From JACCSI01 sp035575715 (GTDB taxonomy: Bacteria > Acidobacteriota > Vicinamibacteria > Vicinamibacterales > UBA2999), in NCBI GenBank assembly GCA_035575715.1, contig DATLXN010000012.1:186001-250000 (forward strand): DNA of 64,000 nucleotides, given 5' to 3'. A program made the position numbers and the translations under genes. The notes under the pieces are model-generated. The model saw only the letters and a program-made list of their open reading frames with translations, was not told the DNA's origin and searched no databases. Below, one piece after another: positions 41,575-49,518 of this stretch. The stretch's first letter is position 1, and each line of letters opens with the position of its first letter.

Positions 41575-41874
41575 ATGGGTGATGCTGGCGAAGGACTAAT
41601 CGACGCAGATACACGACTCCAGGAGCGCATGGATGAACTGGAGGAGGAACGGAAAGCGGGACGGAACCGCAGGCCACAGGAGGACCCCGAGCGACAGCGG
41701 CAACGAGAATCGTTGAAATTGGCCCGGACGGAAATGCAGCAGCAGCTCGCGCGCACGGAACATCCGGCGCGACGCACGCAGATCACGCAAGCGGTCGCGG
41801 AAATTGAAAAGCGACTGAGCGGGCTTGAAGGTCCGGCACCGAAAGTCGAGACCAAGAAGGCGAAGAAGAAATAA
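41575..41874 (+). CDS. Small coiled-coil protein, unassigned
   Basis: A 99-residue charged, helical protein without Cys or Trp that I cannot name. It begins MGDAGEGLIDADTRLQERMD and continues with heptad-like Leu/charged segments (LKLARTEMQQQLARTEHPAR, ITQAVAEIEKRLSGLEGPAP), ending in a Lys-rich tail (ETKKAKKK) typical of nucleic-acid contact. It starts six bases after a TATAAT box and is convergent with the kinase gene, four bases apart. Confidence 0.6.
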   Translation: MGDAGEGLIDADTRLQERMDELEEERKAGRNRRPQEDPERQRQRESLKLARTEMQQQLARTEHPARRTQITQAVAEIEKRLSGLEGPAPKVETKKAKKK

Positions 41875-41877
41875 TCG

Positions 41878-44874
41878 TTATGGCTGCGCTCGGCGCAGCG
41901 ATCGCAGCAACGCATCAGCAAGGGCGCCCGCGCCTGCCGGTCGTTCGTCGCGCGAGAGTGACAACGCCGCGAGCAGCGTCGGCGCCAATTCTTCGGGCAG
42001 TCCCGCCACATCGACGGTGCTGGCACCCTCGGACTGCTGCATTCCGATATCGATGAACGAGCCGCCGCCATACGGCAGCCGGCCAGTCAGGGCCTCGAAG
42101 GTCAACACCGCCAGGCTGTAGACATCCGCACGGCCGTCAATCAGGTCCCCGCGCAACTGCTCCGGCGCCATATAGGCCGGTGTTCCGACGATAGTCGCGC
42201 CGGCGTGGGTGAGTGTCGCACCGGCCGCGACGTTACCGGCGTTGGCGTCAGTCATCTTCGCCACCCCGAAGTCGAGGACCTTGGGACCTGTGCCGTTCGC
42301 AGGGAGCAGGACATTTTCTGGTTTGAGATCGCGATGCCAGACGCCGGCCTGATGTGCCGCGTCAACGCCGGCGGCGATACCCCACAGCAGTTCCACCGCG
42401 CGTTCGGCACTCAACCGCCGTTCGCGCTTGAGCAGGTGCCGCAGATTCTCGCCGCGGACATATTCCATCACCAGGAACGCCGCGCCGTCCGGGCAGATTG
42501 CCGTAATCGAAGACCGTGACGATCGCCGGATGCTGGAGGCGCGCAACGATCTGCGCTTCGCGTTGGAATCGCGCGCGTGAGTCCGGGTCGGCGACCAGGT
42601 CGGCGCGGACAATTTTGATGGCGACGTCGCGCTCCAATCGAAGATCGCGCGCGCGGAATACGGCGCCCATCCCGCCGCGCCCGATCACCGCATCAACGCG
42701 ATACTTGCCGTCGACGACCGGCGGCATGCCAATCACCGGTTGCAGCATCGTCGCGTCGTCCGGGCAGACCACGGTGCCGTCAGCGGCGCGGACGTCGTGT
42801 AAATCGAAACAGCGCTGACACACCGGGCACATCGCGAGAGAGGGCGCTGCGAAATTGCCGGTCGGCGCAACCATCGTTGGTGTCAGCGTCGGAGTGCCTG
42901 CGCGAGTGCCAGTGCCGCTGTGGGTGCCAGTTCCAGTCCCAGTTCCGGTGCGGACGCCGGTCGAAGCCTGTTTACGAAGCCGCGACAAGTCGAGCGCCAC
43001 GCTCATTTGCGCGGCGATGCCGCTGAGCAGCTTGCGATCTTCCGCAGTGTAGGGCTCCTCTGAGCGCTTCTGGCCCAGCGCAATCAGCCCGACCAGCGCC
43101 CGCGCGTCGCCGCTGCCGGCAAAGATTGGGACTAGCAGCGCGACCCCGCCTTCTGCAAGCCACAGGCGATCGGAACCGGGTAAGCGCGCCGCGTGCCCGC
43201 GCTCGTCATCGAGAAAGATCTCGAGAGGCTGGTCCGACCAGCGCAGCACTGTGGCCAGTCCGCTGTCGCGTGGCAGCGGTCCGACCAACGATCGGAGAGC
43301 CCCGATGATGTGCAGCGTCTCGTCTTCGCCAGCCAGCACCGCCAGCGATTCCGGATGAATCGCGTTGTCGATCTGGCTCAACACCAGCGCGACCAGTTGC
43401 GTCGGATCGTTTTCATAGGGCACGCGGTTGGCCAGCGACACCAGAATTTCGCGGGCATCGTACTCAGCACGGAAGAAACGCAGGTCGAGCCATCGTTGCG
43501 CCTGATCGCGATAGCGGAAGCCGGCCGCAGCCAGGCCGACGCACACCAGATAGAACAATGGTTGGCCCAGGATGATGGCGCCCAGCGGCCGATCGCGATC
43601 GCTGGCGAGCGCGACGAGCAGTGCCGCGATCGGCAGCGCGACCAGCACCGACAGGGTTCGCCGCGCCAGGGCATATTGCAGCCCGCGTCGCAGCACCGTG
43701 CGTGGGCTGAGGACATGTTTGACGGCGACGGCGTATGGCAACGCCAGCGCCGGCAGCAACACGATGGCTTGCAGCAATGCCTCGATCGGCCACGGCAGCT
43801 CCATCCGACGTCCGGCCAGGGACGACAGCAGCGGCACACCGACTTTAATCGCGTAGGCAAAGACCGCTGGTACCCCGGTGTAGACCACGATCTGAATGCG
43901 CCGACGTTCGTTGGCGTCGAGATTGTGTCGGTAGCGGCCAATGCCCTCGATCACGATCAGCACGTTGGCGGCCAGCGCAATCGCAAACGAGGCATCGAAC
44001 AGCCAGCCATGTGTTGACAGCCACGCCAGCGGCGCAAGGGCGACCTCGGCGCCGAGCAGGAACAGTGCCGCGACCAGGCTGATCACGAGCATCGGGGCGA
44101 CGGCCGCGGCCATCGCCCCGTAAATCCATCGATGACGATCGAGGAGCTCGGCACGAGTCGGAAAATGGAGAACGGCGAGGCCAATCACCGGGAACGACAA
44201 CGGGGTCACCAGCCAACTGACGACTAGCAGCAGCGGACCAATCAGCGGGACGCTGAGTTCGGCGCCATACATCGGGCCCCCGTTGGCGATCGCCGTGGCG
44301 ACCAGCGCCAGGGTCATCAACGCGCCGGTCATCCCGCGACTGCCGAGCGCCACCAGGATGACCGCGCCGGCGAGGAAGCCGGCCATCTGCGCCAGCGGCC
44401 CAAGGTGTTGGCGCATCCACGCGCCGCGCGCGTCGGCGCTCGTGCGCCAGACCGGGACTGGCGTGAGCGCGAAACTTCTGCCCGTGTCGCGTTGGTTGAA
44501 AGTGGTGGGCGCAGCCGGGCCACGTCGATAGGCCTCGCGCCATGTCGTCAGCGCAGTGGCCGGATCGGCAGGGATGGCGTCCACCGCCACACCTGGCGAC
44601 AGTCCCGCGCGCGCCGCCTCGCCGCCCGGCCAGATTGCCGTGACGACGATGGCGCCATTCAGAACGTCTTCAGGTCGGGGGGGCGAATCCGCGGCACCGC
44701 ACGCGGCTCCGAGTTGCTGGTGAAGACCGTGTCTCCCGAAACGGCAAGGCCTGCGCCGGCCGGCCACAGGAACGGCCGGACCATCGCCACGTGAATCACC
44801 AGCACGATCAGCGACAACGCCAGGATCACGGCGAGCAGCAGGCGCAGACGCGTCGACGCGTCGGTATCGGCCAT
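41878..44874 (-). CDS. Membrane Ser/Thr protein kinase with PDZ-like, multi-helix, GAF and zinc-finger parts (two apparent frameshifts)
   Basis: Domains in order: a first membrane helix (LLLAVILALSLIVLVIHVAM), a PDZ-like segment (VTAIWPGGEAARAGLSPGVA), about six to eight membrane helices (44400-43550), a GAF-like domain (EILVSLANRVPYENDPTQLV to LSGIAAQMSVALDLSRL), a GT-repeat linker, a zinc-finger-like CPVCQRC...CPDD, and a C-terminal kinase domain: GRGGMGAVFRARDLRLERDV, AIKIV, HRDLKPENVLL, DFGVAK and GTPAYMAPEQ. The reading frame changes at the C7 run at 44677-44683 (one C short) and near 42491-42497 (one extra G), so the gene is either broken or mis-sequenced. The kinase domain at the C-terminus is unusual; PknB-type kinases have it first. 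Confidence 0.8.
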
Positions 44875-44876
44875 GG

Positions 44877-46217
44877 CTATCGCCTGAAGAGATCGCCGAG
44901 TCGCGACTCGACGCCAAACCGATCGGTCAGGGTCTGCACCAGATCGCCGCCGTCACTGGTGAGGTGTGCTGGAGGATCGACTGCCGGCGCCGCTGCGGCA
45001 ACGGCTTCAGCGATACAGCGTTGATAGGCATCAGCCATAGCGCCCAATTGATGGTGCGATTCGAACCATCGACGAGCGGCGCGCCCCAGCCGCTCGCGCA
45101 ACGCGCGGTCGGTCGCGAGGGTGTCCAACGCGAGCTGAAGTGAGTGCTCTTCATCGAGGATGTCAATGCTCACCGCGACCGGCTCGCGTGAGGGTGCCTG
45201 CGAATCGAGCACTGCCCATCCGCGGGGGTCGAGCGTCGGCACGTCAGCGTGGTCGGCAAGGTCGGTAATGAGCGTGGGCCGACCAGCCGCCAGACAACGC
45301 AGCCACGACGCCGACGTCTCGCGATTGCTCGGCCAGCGGAGGCATGCACAAATGTCGGCGGCGTGCAGATAGCCAGGCAGGTCGGCGTCGTCGACGTAGC
45401 CAGTGACGTGCACGCGATCGCTCACGCCGTTGCGTCGTGCGTCTGCCATCACGTCGTAGTGATTGGCGGTGGCGCCGACCAGCAGGACGTGTAGTCGTGG
45501 GTGACGAGCAGCAACCGCACTAACAGCGCGCAGCAGCTGACTGATGCGTTTTTCTGGCGTGACCCCACCAAACGCGGCGAGGACGATCGCGTCCGCGGGG
45601 ACGGAGGTCGGGGGGACGGAGGTCGGGGGGACGGAGGTCGTGGGGACGGAGGTCGCCGCGGCCATCGGATCCGCGACGCCCATGTGTATCGCCGTCACGG
45701 CGGCCGTCGGATATTGCGTAAGCAAGTCCGCAGCGAGCCGCTCGTTGTGGACGACGGTCAGGCGGGCGCTTTCTACGACCAGGCGGTTGAGTGGCCAATG
45801 TTGATACAGCACGCCACCCAGACCCGCCACAATCAATTCGCCCACGTCGGCGGGAGCATCCGGATGGCTGGCGCGAAATTCCGCGAGGTAATCGGCGCGC
45901 CGCGGCTTCCATCGTTTGGTGAGGAAGGACGCGCGCGCCTGGTGAATTTGCGCGTCGTGCAGCACGACCATGCCCGGGTAGCGGAACAGGTAGGCCCACA
46001 TATAGTCGTGGCAGGCCGCGTTGCCGAGCTGAAAGACGGTCAGGGCATACGGCGTGCGTCGCTGTTGCCACACGAAGTCGCGCGCGTTGTCTTCGGCGAA
46101 CACGTCAAGGGTCAATCCGCGTGCGCGCAGCAGCGGCACGAGCTCAGCAGAATACGCGGCGATGCCCGATGTGCTGGGCGGAAACGGCGAAAACCACGCG
46201 AGGCGCGTCACCGGCAC
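44877..46217 (-). CDS. Glycosyltransferase family 4-like protein
   Basis: GT-B fold glycosyltransferase of 446 residues. N-terminal Rossmann half: WFSPFPPSTSGIAAYSAELV, MVVLHDAQIHQ. C-terminal half: VLAAFGGVTPEKRISQLLRA, HVTGYVDDADLPGYLHAADI, CLRWPSNRETSASWLRCLAA with the donor-binding Glu. Between the halves lies a (TSVPP)n insert encoded by four 15-base tandem units (45600-45659). The start is GTG at 46217 with GGAG eight bases upstream. It ends two bases before the kinase start, so both are probably co-transcribed. Donor and acceptor unknown. Confidence 0.88.
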   Translation of the reverse strand: MPVTRLAWFSPFPPSTSGIAAYSAELVPLLRARGLTLDVFAEDNARDFVWQQRRTPYALTVFQLGNAACHDYMWAYLFRYPGMVVLHDAQIHQARASFLTKRWKPRRADYLAEFRASHPDAPADVGELIVAGLGGVLYQHWPLNRLVVESARLTVVHNERLAADLLTQYPTAAVTAIHMGVADPMAAATSVPTTSVPPTSVPPTSVPADAIVLAAFGGVTPEKRISQLLRAVSAVAARHPRLHVLLVGATANHYDVMADARRNGVSDRVHVTGYVDDADLPGYLHAADICACLRWPSNRETSASWLRCLAAGRPTLITDLADHADVPTLDPRGWAVLDSQAPSREPVAVSIDILDEEHSLQLALDTLATDRALRERLGRAARRWFESHHQLGAMADAYQRCIAEAVAAAAPAVDPPAHLTSDGGDLVQTLTDRFGVESRLGDLFRR

Positions 46218-46252
46218 AGCTTAACTCCGTGTGATAGAGTGTGGCGTTGAAC

Positions 46253-46270
46253 TTGCGAAATTCTTCACAA
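46253..46270. promoter_or_regulatory. Rex-like operator upstream of the nuo operon
   Basis: TTGCGAA-ATTC-TTCACAA matches the Rex (NADH/NAD+ sensing repressor) consensus TTGTGAA-N4-TTCACAA at 13 of 14 fixed positions. It lies 59 bases before nuoA, in the only gap before the operon, and just after a weak extended -10 (TGATAGAGT, 46232-46240). Rex would repress complex I genes when NADH is low. No rex gene is in the window. Confidence 0.6.
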
Positions 46271-46328
46271 GCTGAGCGCGACCCCGCGTGGCAGCACTTC
46301 GCAACCTCTATTTCCTCGTAGAGACAGC

Positions 46329-46763
46329 ATGGGCGGGTGGGACGGTCTAGTCATCATGATCGCGCTCGGCATCGGCTTCGGTGCCGTGTCGATGGTCATT
46401 TCGAGCCTGATCGGCCCGCGCAATCCAACTCCAGAAAAATTGGCGCCCTACGAGTGCGGTTCGCCGCCGGTGGGCGATGCACGCGAACGCCAGTCAGTGA
46501 AGTTTTACCTGATTGCGATGATCTTCCTGCTGTTCGACATCGAAATTGCCTTCCTCGGACCATGGGCGATGGCGATTCGCCAGTTGGGATGGCCCGGCTT
46601 TGTTCAGATCGTCGTCTTCTTCCTCATTCTCGTCGTCGGCTACATTTACGTGTGGCGCAAAGGCGTGCTTGATTGGGGTCCCGAGAGCGATCCCGATTAC
46701 GTGCACGCCCCGTCGCCGGGACCGGCGGCGGTCAAGAGATATCGATATGGGACTCGAGACTGA
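46329..46763 (+). CDS. nuoA: NADH-quinone oxidoreductase subunit A
   Basis: Small membrane subunit of complex I, 144 residues with three helices. Family blocks: PYECGSPPVGDARERQSVKF, YLIAMIFLLFDIEIAFLGPW with the acidic FDIE motif at the quinone channel, then a third helix VVFFLILVVGYIYVWRKG. First gene of the operon, with a Rex-like site in its leader. The 3' end overlaps nuoB by 17 bases. Confidence 0.97.
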   Translation: MGGWDGLVIMIALGIGFGAVSMVISSLIGPRNPTPEKLAPYECGSPPVGDARERQSVKFYLIAMIFLLFDIEIAFLGPWAMAIRQLGWPGFVQIVVFFLILVVGYIYVWRKGVLDWGPESDPDYVHAPSPGPAAVKRYRYGTRD

Positions 46764-47214
46764 CTTCGAAATTCCGGTACTGACCACCAGCGTTGAAAAG
46801 CTGGTGCAATGGGCGCGGCGTTCAGCGATTTGGCCGGTGACCTTCGGGTTGGCCTGTTGCGCCATCGAGATGATGGCGATGAGCTGCAGCCGCTACGACA
46901 TCGCGCGCTTTGGCGCCGAAGTGTTTCGTGGCTCGCCGCGCCAGTCGGATCTGATGATCATTGCCGGACGACTGTCGCGCAAGATGGCGCCTTCGCTGCG
47001 CCGCATCTACGACCAGATGCCGGAGCCGAAGTGGGTGATTTCGATGGGCGCCTGCGCCTCATGCGGCGGGGTCTTCGACAACTACGCCATCGTCCAGGGA
47101 TCCGACCAGGTCGTCCCGATTGACGTGTATATTCCGGGCTGCCCGCCACGCCCCGAATCGGTCATCTACGGCATCGTTCAGCTGCAGAAAAAAATCGCAG
47201 CCTCGAAGATGTAG
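46747..47214 (+). CDS. nuoB: NADH-quinone oxidoreductase subunit B
   Basis: Carries the terminal iron-sulfur cluster N2 next to the quinone site. The four Cys ligands are seen as FGLACCAIEM (two adjacent Cys), MGACASCGG and PGCPPRPE. Length 155. The ATG lies within the end of nuoA, so translation is coupled. Cluster N2 receives electrons from NuoI, for which no gene is found in this operon. Confidence 0.97.
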   Translation: MGLETDFEIPVLTTSVEKLVQWARRSAIWPVTFGLACCAIEMMAMSCSRYDIARFGAEVFRGSPRQSDLMIIAGRLSRKMAPSLRRIYDQMPEPKWVISMGACASCGGVFDNYAIVQGSDQVVPIDVYIPGCPPRPESVIYGIVQLQKKIAASKM

Positions 47215-47220
47215 CTGGCG

Positions 47221-47778
47221 ATGAACGCAGCTGAAATCATCGCCGTCCTGCAGCCGATTGTCCCAGGCGCCACGTTCGAAGCGCTGACGCCGCTCGATGA
47301 GTCGATCAATCCAACCATCCTGGTGACCGTCGAGCAGCTGGTCGCCACGTGCCGTGCGCTGCACGACACGCCGGGCCTGGAGTTTGTCGCCTTCACCGAC
47401 GTGACGGCGGCCGATTTTCATCCCCGCCGCGAGCCGCGCTACGACGTCGTCTACCACTTCGTCTCGCCGCATCGTCGCGCGCGAGTACGGGTCAAGACGC
47501 AGGTCAATCTCGGCGTCGCGGTACCGACCATCTCGACGATCTGGCGTGGCGCGGGTTGGCCTGAGCGCGAAGTGTACGATTTGTTCGGCATCGTGTTCGA
47601 AGGACACGATGATTTGCGGCGCTTGATGATGCCCGACGATTGGGAAGGGCATCCGCTCCGTAAGGATTATCCGGTGCAGTTACGCAAGGACGCGCAGACG
47701 TTCATGCCGCTGCAAGTGACAGAAGCAGAGTTCCGCGCGAGCCTCGAACGCGATCGCCAGATTCGACCCAAGACGTGA
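47221..47778 (+). CDS. nuoC: NADH-quinone oxidoreductase subunit C
   Basis: 30-kDa peripheral subunit, 185 residues, separate from NuoD. The signature WRGAGWPEREVYDLFGIVFE is followed by GHDDLRRLMMPDDWEGHPLR and KDYPV. The stop overlaps the GTG of the SIS-isomerase gene by four bases, so that unusual gene is translated with the operon. Confidence 0.97.
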   Translation: MNAAEIIAVLQPIVPGATFEALTPLDESINPTILVTVEQLVATCRALHDTPGLEFVAFTDVTAADFHPRREPRYDVVYHFVSPHRRARVRVKTQVNLGVAVPTISTIWRGAGWPEREVYDLFGIVFEGHDDLRRLMMPDDWEGHPLRKDYPVQLRKDAQTFMPLQVTEAEFRASLERDRQIRPKT

Positions 47779-48344
47779 GCCACCGGGTCGCCGAGCGGCT
47801 TCGCTTGACGGCCGCGGCGCACCAACGAGCAGCCGCCGATGTCGTCGCGATCGTGACGGCGGGGGAGGCGATGCGAGCGGCATTGGCAGCCGGACGGTCG
47901 ATTCTGGCGTTTGGCAACGGAGGCAGCGCAGCCGACGCGCAGCATTTCGTCGCAGAATTGGTCGTCAAGTACGAACGCGATCGCCCGGGCCGGTCGGCGA
48001 TTGCGCTGACCACCGATACGAGCATTTTGACGGCGGCGGGGAATGACTCGGGGTTTGAGCAGGTGTTCGCTCGTCAGGTCGAAGCGTTGGGACGACCCGG
48101 CGACGTCGCCCTCGCGATTACGACCAGTGGCGATTCAGTCAACGTCGTGCGGGCGCTGGAGACAGCCAACGCACACGGGCTGGTCACCATCGCATTGACC
48201 GGGCGCGACGGCGGCAAAGCCGGACGCCTGGCGCAGATTCATGTGAACGTCCCTGAGCCGCGCACGGCGCTGGCCCAGGAAGTCCACACCACGGTGCTTC
48301 ATGTGTGGTGTGAGTTGATTGACGAAGAGTTGCTAAATGGCTGA
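47775..48344 (+). CDS. SIS-domain sugar-phosphate isomerase (GmhA/DiaA-like) embedded in the nuo operon
   Basis: Phosphosugar isomerase of the sedoheptulose-7-phosphate isomerase type, first step of heptose synthesis for lipopolysaccharide. Motifs: ILAFGNGGSAADAQHFVAEL, then VALAITTSGDSVNVVRALET and VTIALTGRDGGKAGRLA; the C-terminus HTTVLHVWCELIDEELL has the usual VQEVHL-like helix with an active-site His. Length 189. It overlaps nuoC by four and nuoD by eight bases, so it is a true operon member, although it has no known role in complex I. DiaA, a replication regulator, has the same fold and is an alternative. Confidence 0.88.
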   Translation: MSHRVAERLRLTAAAHQRAAADVVAIVTAGEAMRAALAAGRSILAFGNGGSAADAQHFVAELVVKYERDRPGRSAIALTTDTSILTAAGNDSGFEQVFARQVEALGRPGDVALAITTSGDSVNVVRALETANAHGLVTIALTGRDGGKAGRLAQIHVNVPEPRTALAQEVHTTVLHVWCELIDEELLNG

Positions 48345-49518
48345 CGTTCGAACCGAGACGATGACCGTCAACATGGGGCCGCAACACCCCAGCACGCATG
48401 GCGTGTTGAGATTGGTGTTGGAGCTCGATGGCGAGACCGTGGTCTCCGTCTCGCCCACGATTGGATACCTCCACACCGGCATCGAAAAAACCGCCGAGCA
48501 GAAGAAGTGGCAGCAGGTCATCCCGCTCGTCGAGCGCATGGATTACCTCGGCGCCCAGTCCAACAGCCTGGCCTTCGTGCTGTCGGTCGAAAAAATGCTC
48601 GGTGTCGAGATGCCCGATCGGGTCAAGTGGATCCGCGTGCTGATTGGCGAACTGCAGCGGATCAGCAGTCACCTGGTGTGGTTCGGCACCCACGGGATGG
48701 AAATCGGCGCGATCACCGCGATGCTGTATGCCTTCCGCGAGCGCGAGATCCTGATGAATCTCAACGAGCTGCTCGCCGGCTTCCGGTTTTTCCCGAGCTA
48801 CATTCGCGTCGGCGGCCTGCGCGAAGATATTCCGCGCGGATTCAAGGAAGCGGTCAAAGCCTTTCTCGACCGCTTCCCCGGCAAGCTCGATGAATACGAG
48901 ACGCTGATCACCAAGAATCCGATTTGGCTGAACCGCACCCGCGGAGTGGGCGTGATTTCGCTCGAGGATTGCTACTCGTGGGGTCTCTACGGACCCATTG
49001 CGCGTGCCGCTGGCGGTGATTACGACGTCCGCCGCGCCTTCCCCTATACCGGCTACGAGACGTTCGATTTCGACGTCATCGGTGCCTCGAACGGCGACGT
49101 CTACGATCGTTATCTGGTGCGGGTCGCCGAGATGCGCGAGAGCGTCAAGATTTGCCATCAGGCGCTCGAGCGGATCACGCCGGTTGGCGAGTGGGCGGTC
49201 AACGATCGCCGGATCGTGCCGCCGCCGAAGGATGAGGTCTACACCGAGATGGAAGCGCTGATTCAGCACTTCCTGATCTATTCGCAGGGCTTTACGGTGC
49301 CGGCCGGCGAATCGTACGTGCCGGTCGAAGGGCCGCGCGGCGAGCATGGTTGTTACGTCGTCTCTGACGGCAGCAATCGGCCGTGGCGCGTGCATATGCG
49401 ATCGCCGGGGCTGATGGCCTGCCAGTCGCTGCACAAATTTATCGTCGGCGGCATGATCGCAGACGTCATCGCGGTGATTGGCTCGCTCGATGTCGTGATG
49501 GGGGACGTGGATCGATGA
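48337..49518 (+). CDS. nuoD: NADH-quinone oxidoreductase subunit D
   Basis: 49-kDa subunit that forms the quinone pocket with NuoB. It starts with the typical MTVNMGPQHPSTHGVLRLVL containing the catalytic His, continues YLHTGIEKTAEQKKWQQVIP and ends DVVMGDVDR. Length 393 is normal for a stand-alone NuoD. Its ATG lies inside the isomerase gene and its stop overlaps the start of the nuoEF gene. Confidence 0.97.
   Translation: MADVRTETMTVNMGPQHPSTHGVLRLVLELDGETVVSVSPTIGYLHTGIEKTAEQKKWQQVIPLVERMDYLGAQSNSLAFVLSVEKMLGVEMPDRVKWIRVLIGELQRISSHLVWFGTHGMEIGAITAMLYAFREREILMNLNELLAGFRFFPSYIRVGGLREDIPRGFKEAVKAFLDRFPGKLDEYETLITKNPIWLNRTRGVGVISLEDCYSWGLYGPIARAAGGDYDVRRAFPYTGYETFDFDVIGASNGDVYDRYLVRVAEMRESVKICHQALERITPVGEWAVNDRRIVPPPKDEVYTEMEALIQHFLIYSQGFTVPAGESYVPVEGPRGEHGCYVVSDGSNRPWRVHMRSPGLMACQSLHKFIVGGMIADVIAVIGSLDVVMGDVDR

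Noticed and set aside
45600..45659. Another heptad-type intergenic array
   Set aside because: Period is 15 and it is in frame inside the glycosyltransferase, so it is a coding repeat of different nature.
48184..49434. 416-codon minus-strand frame
   Set aside because: Opposite nuoD; a by-product of high GC codon use.
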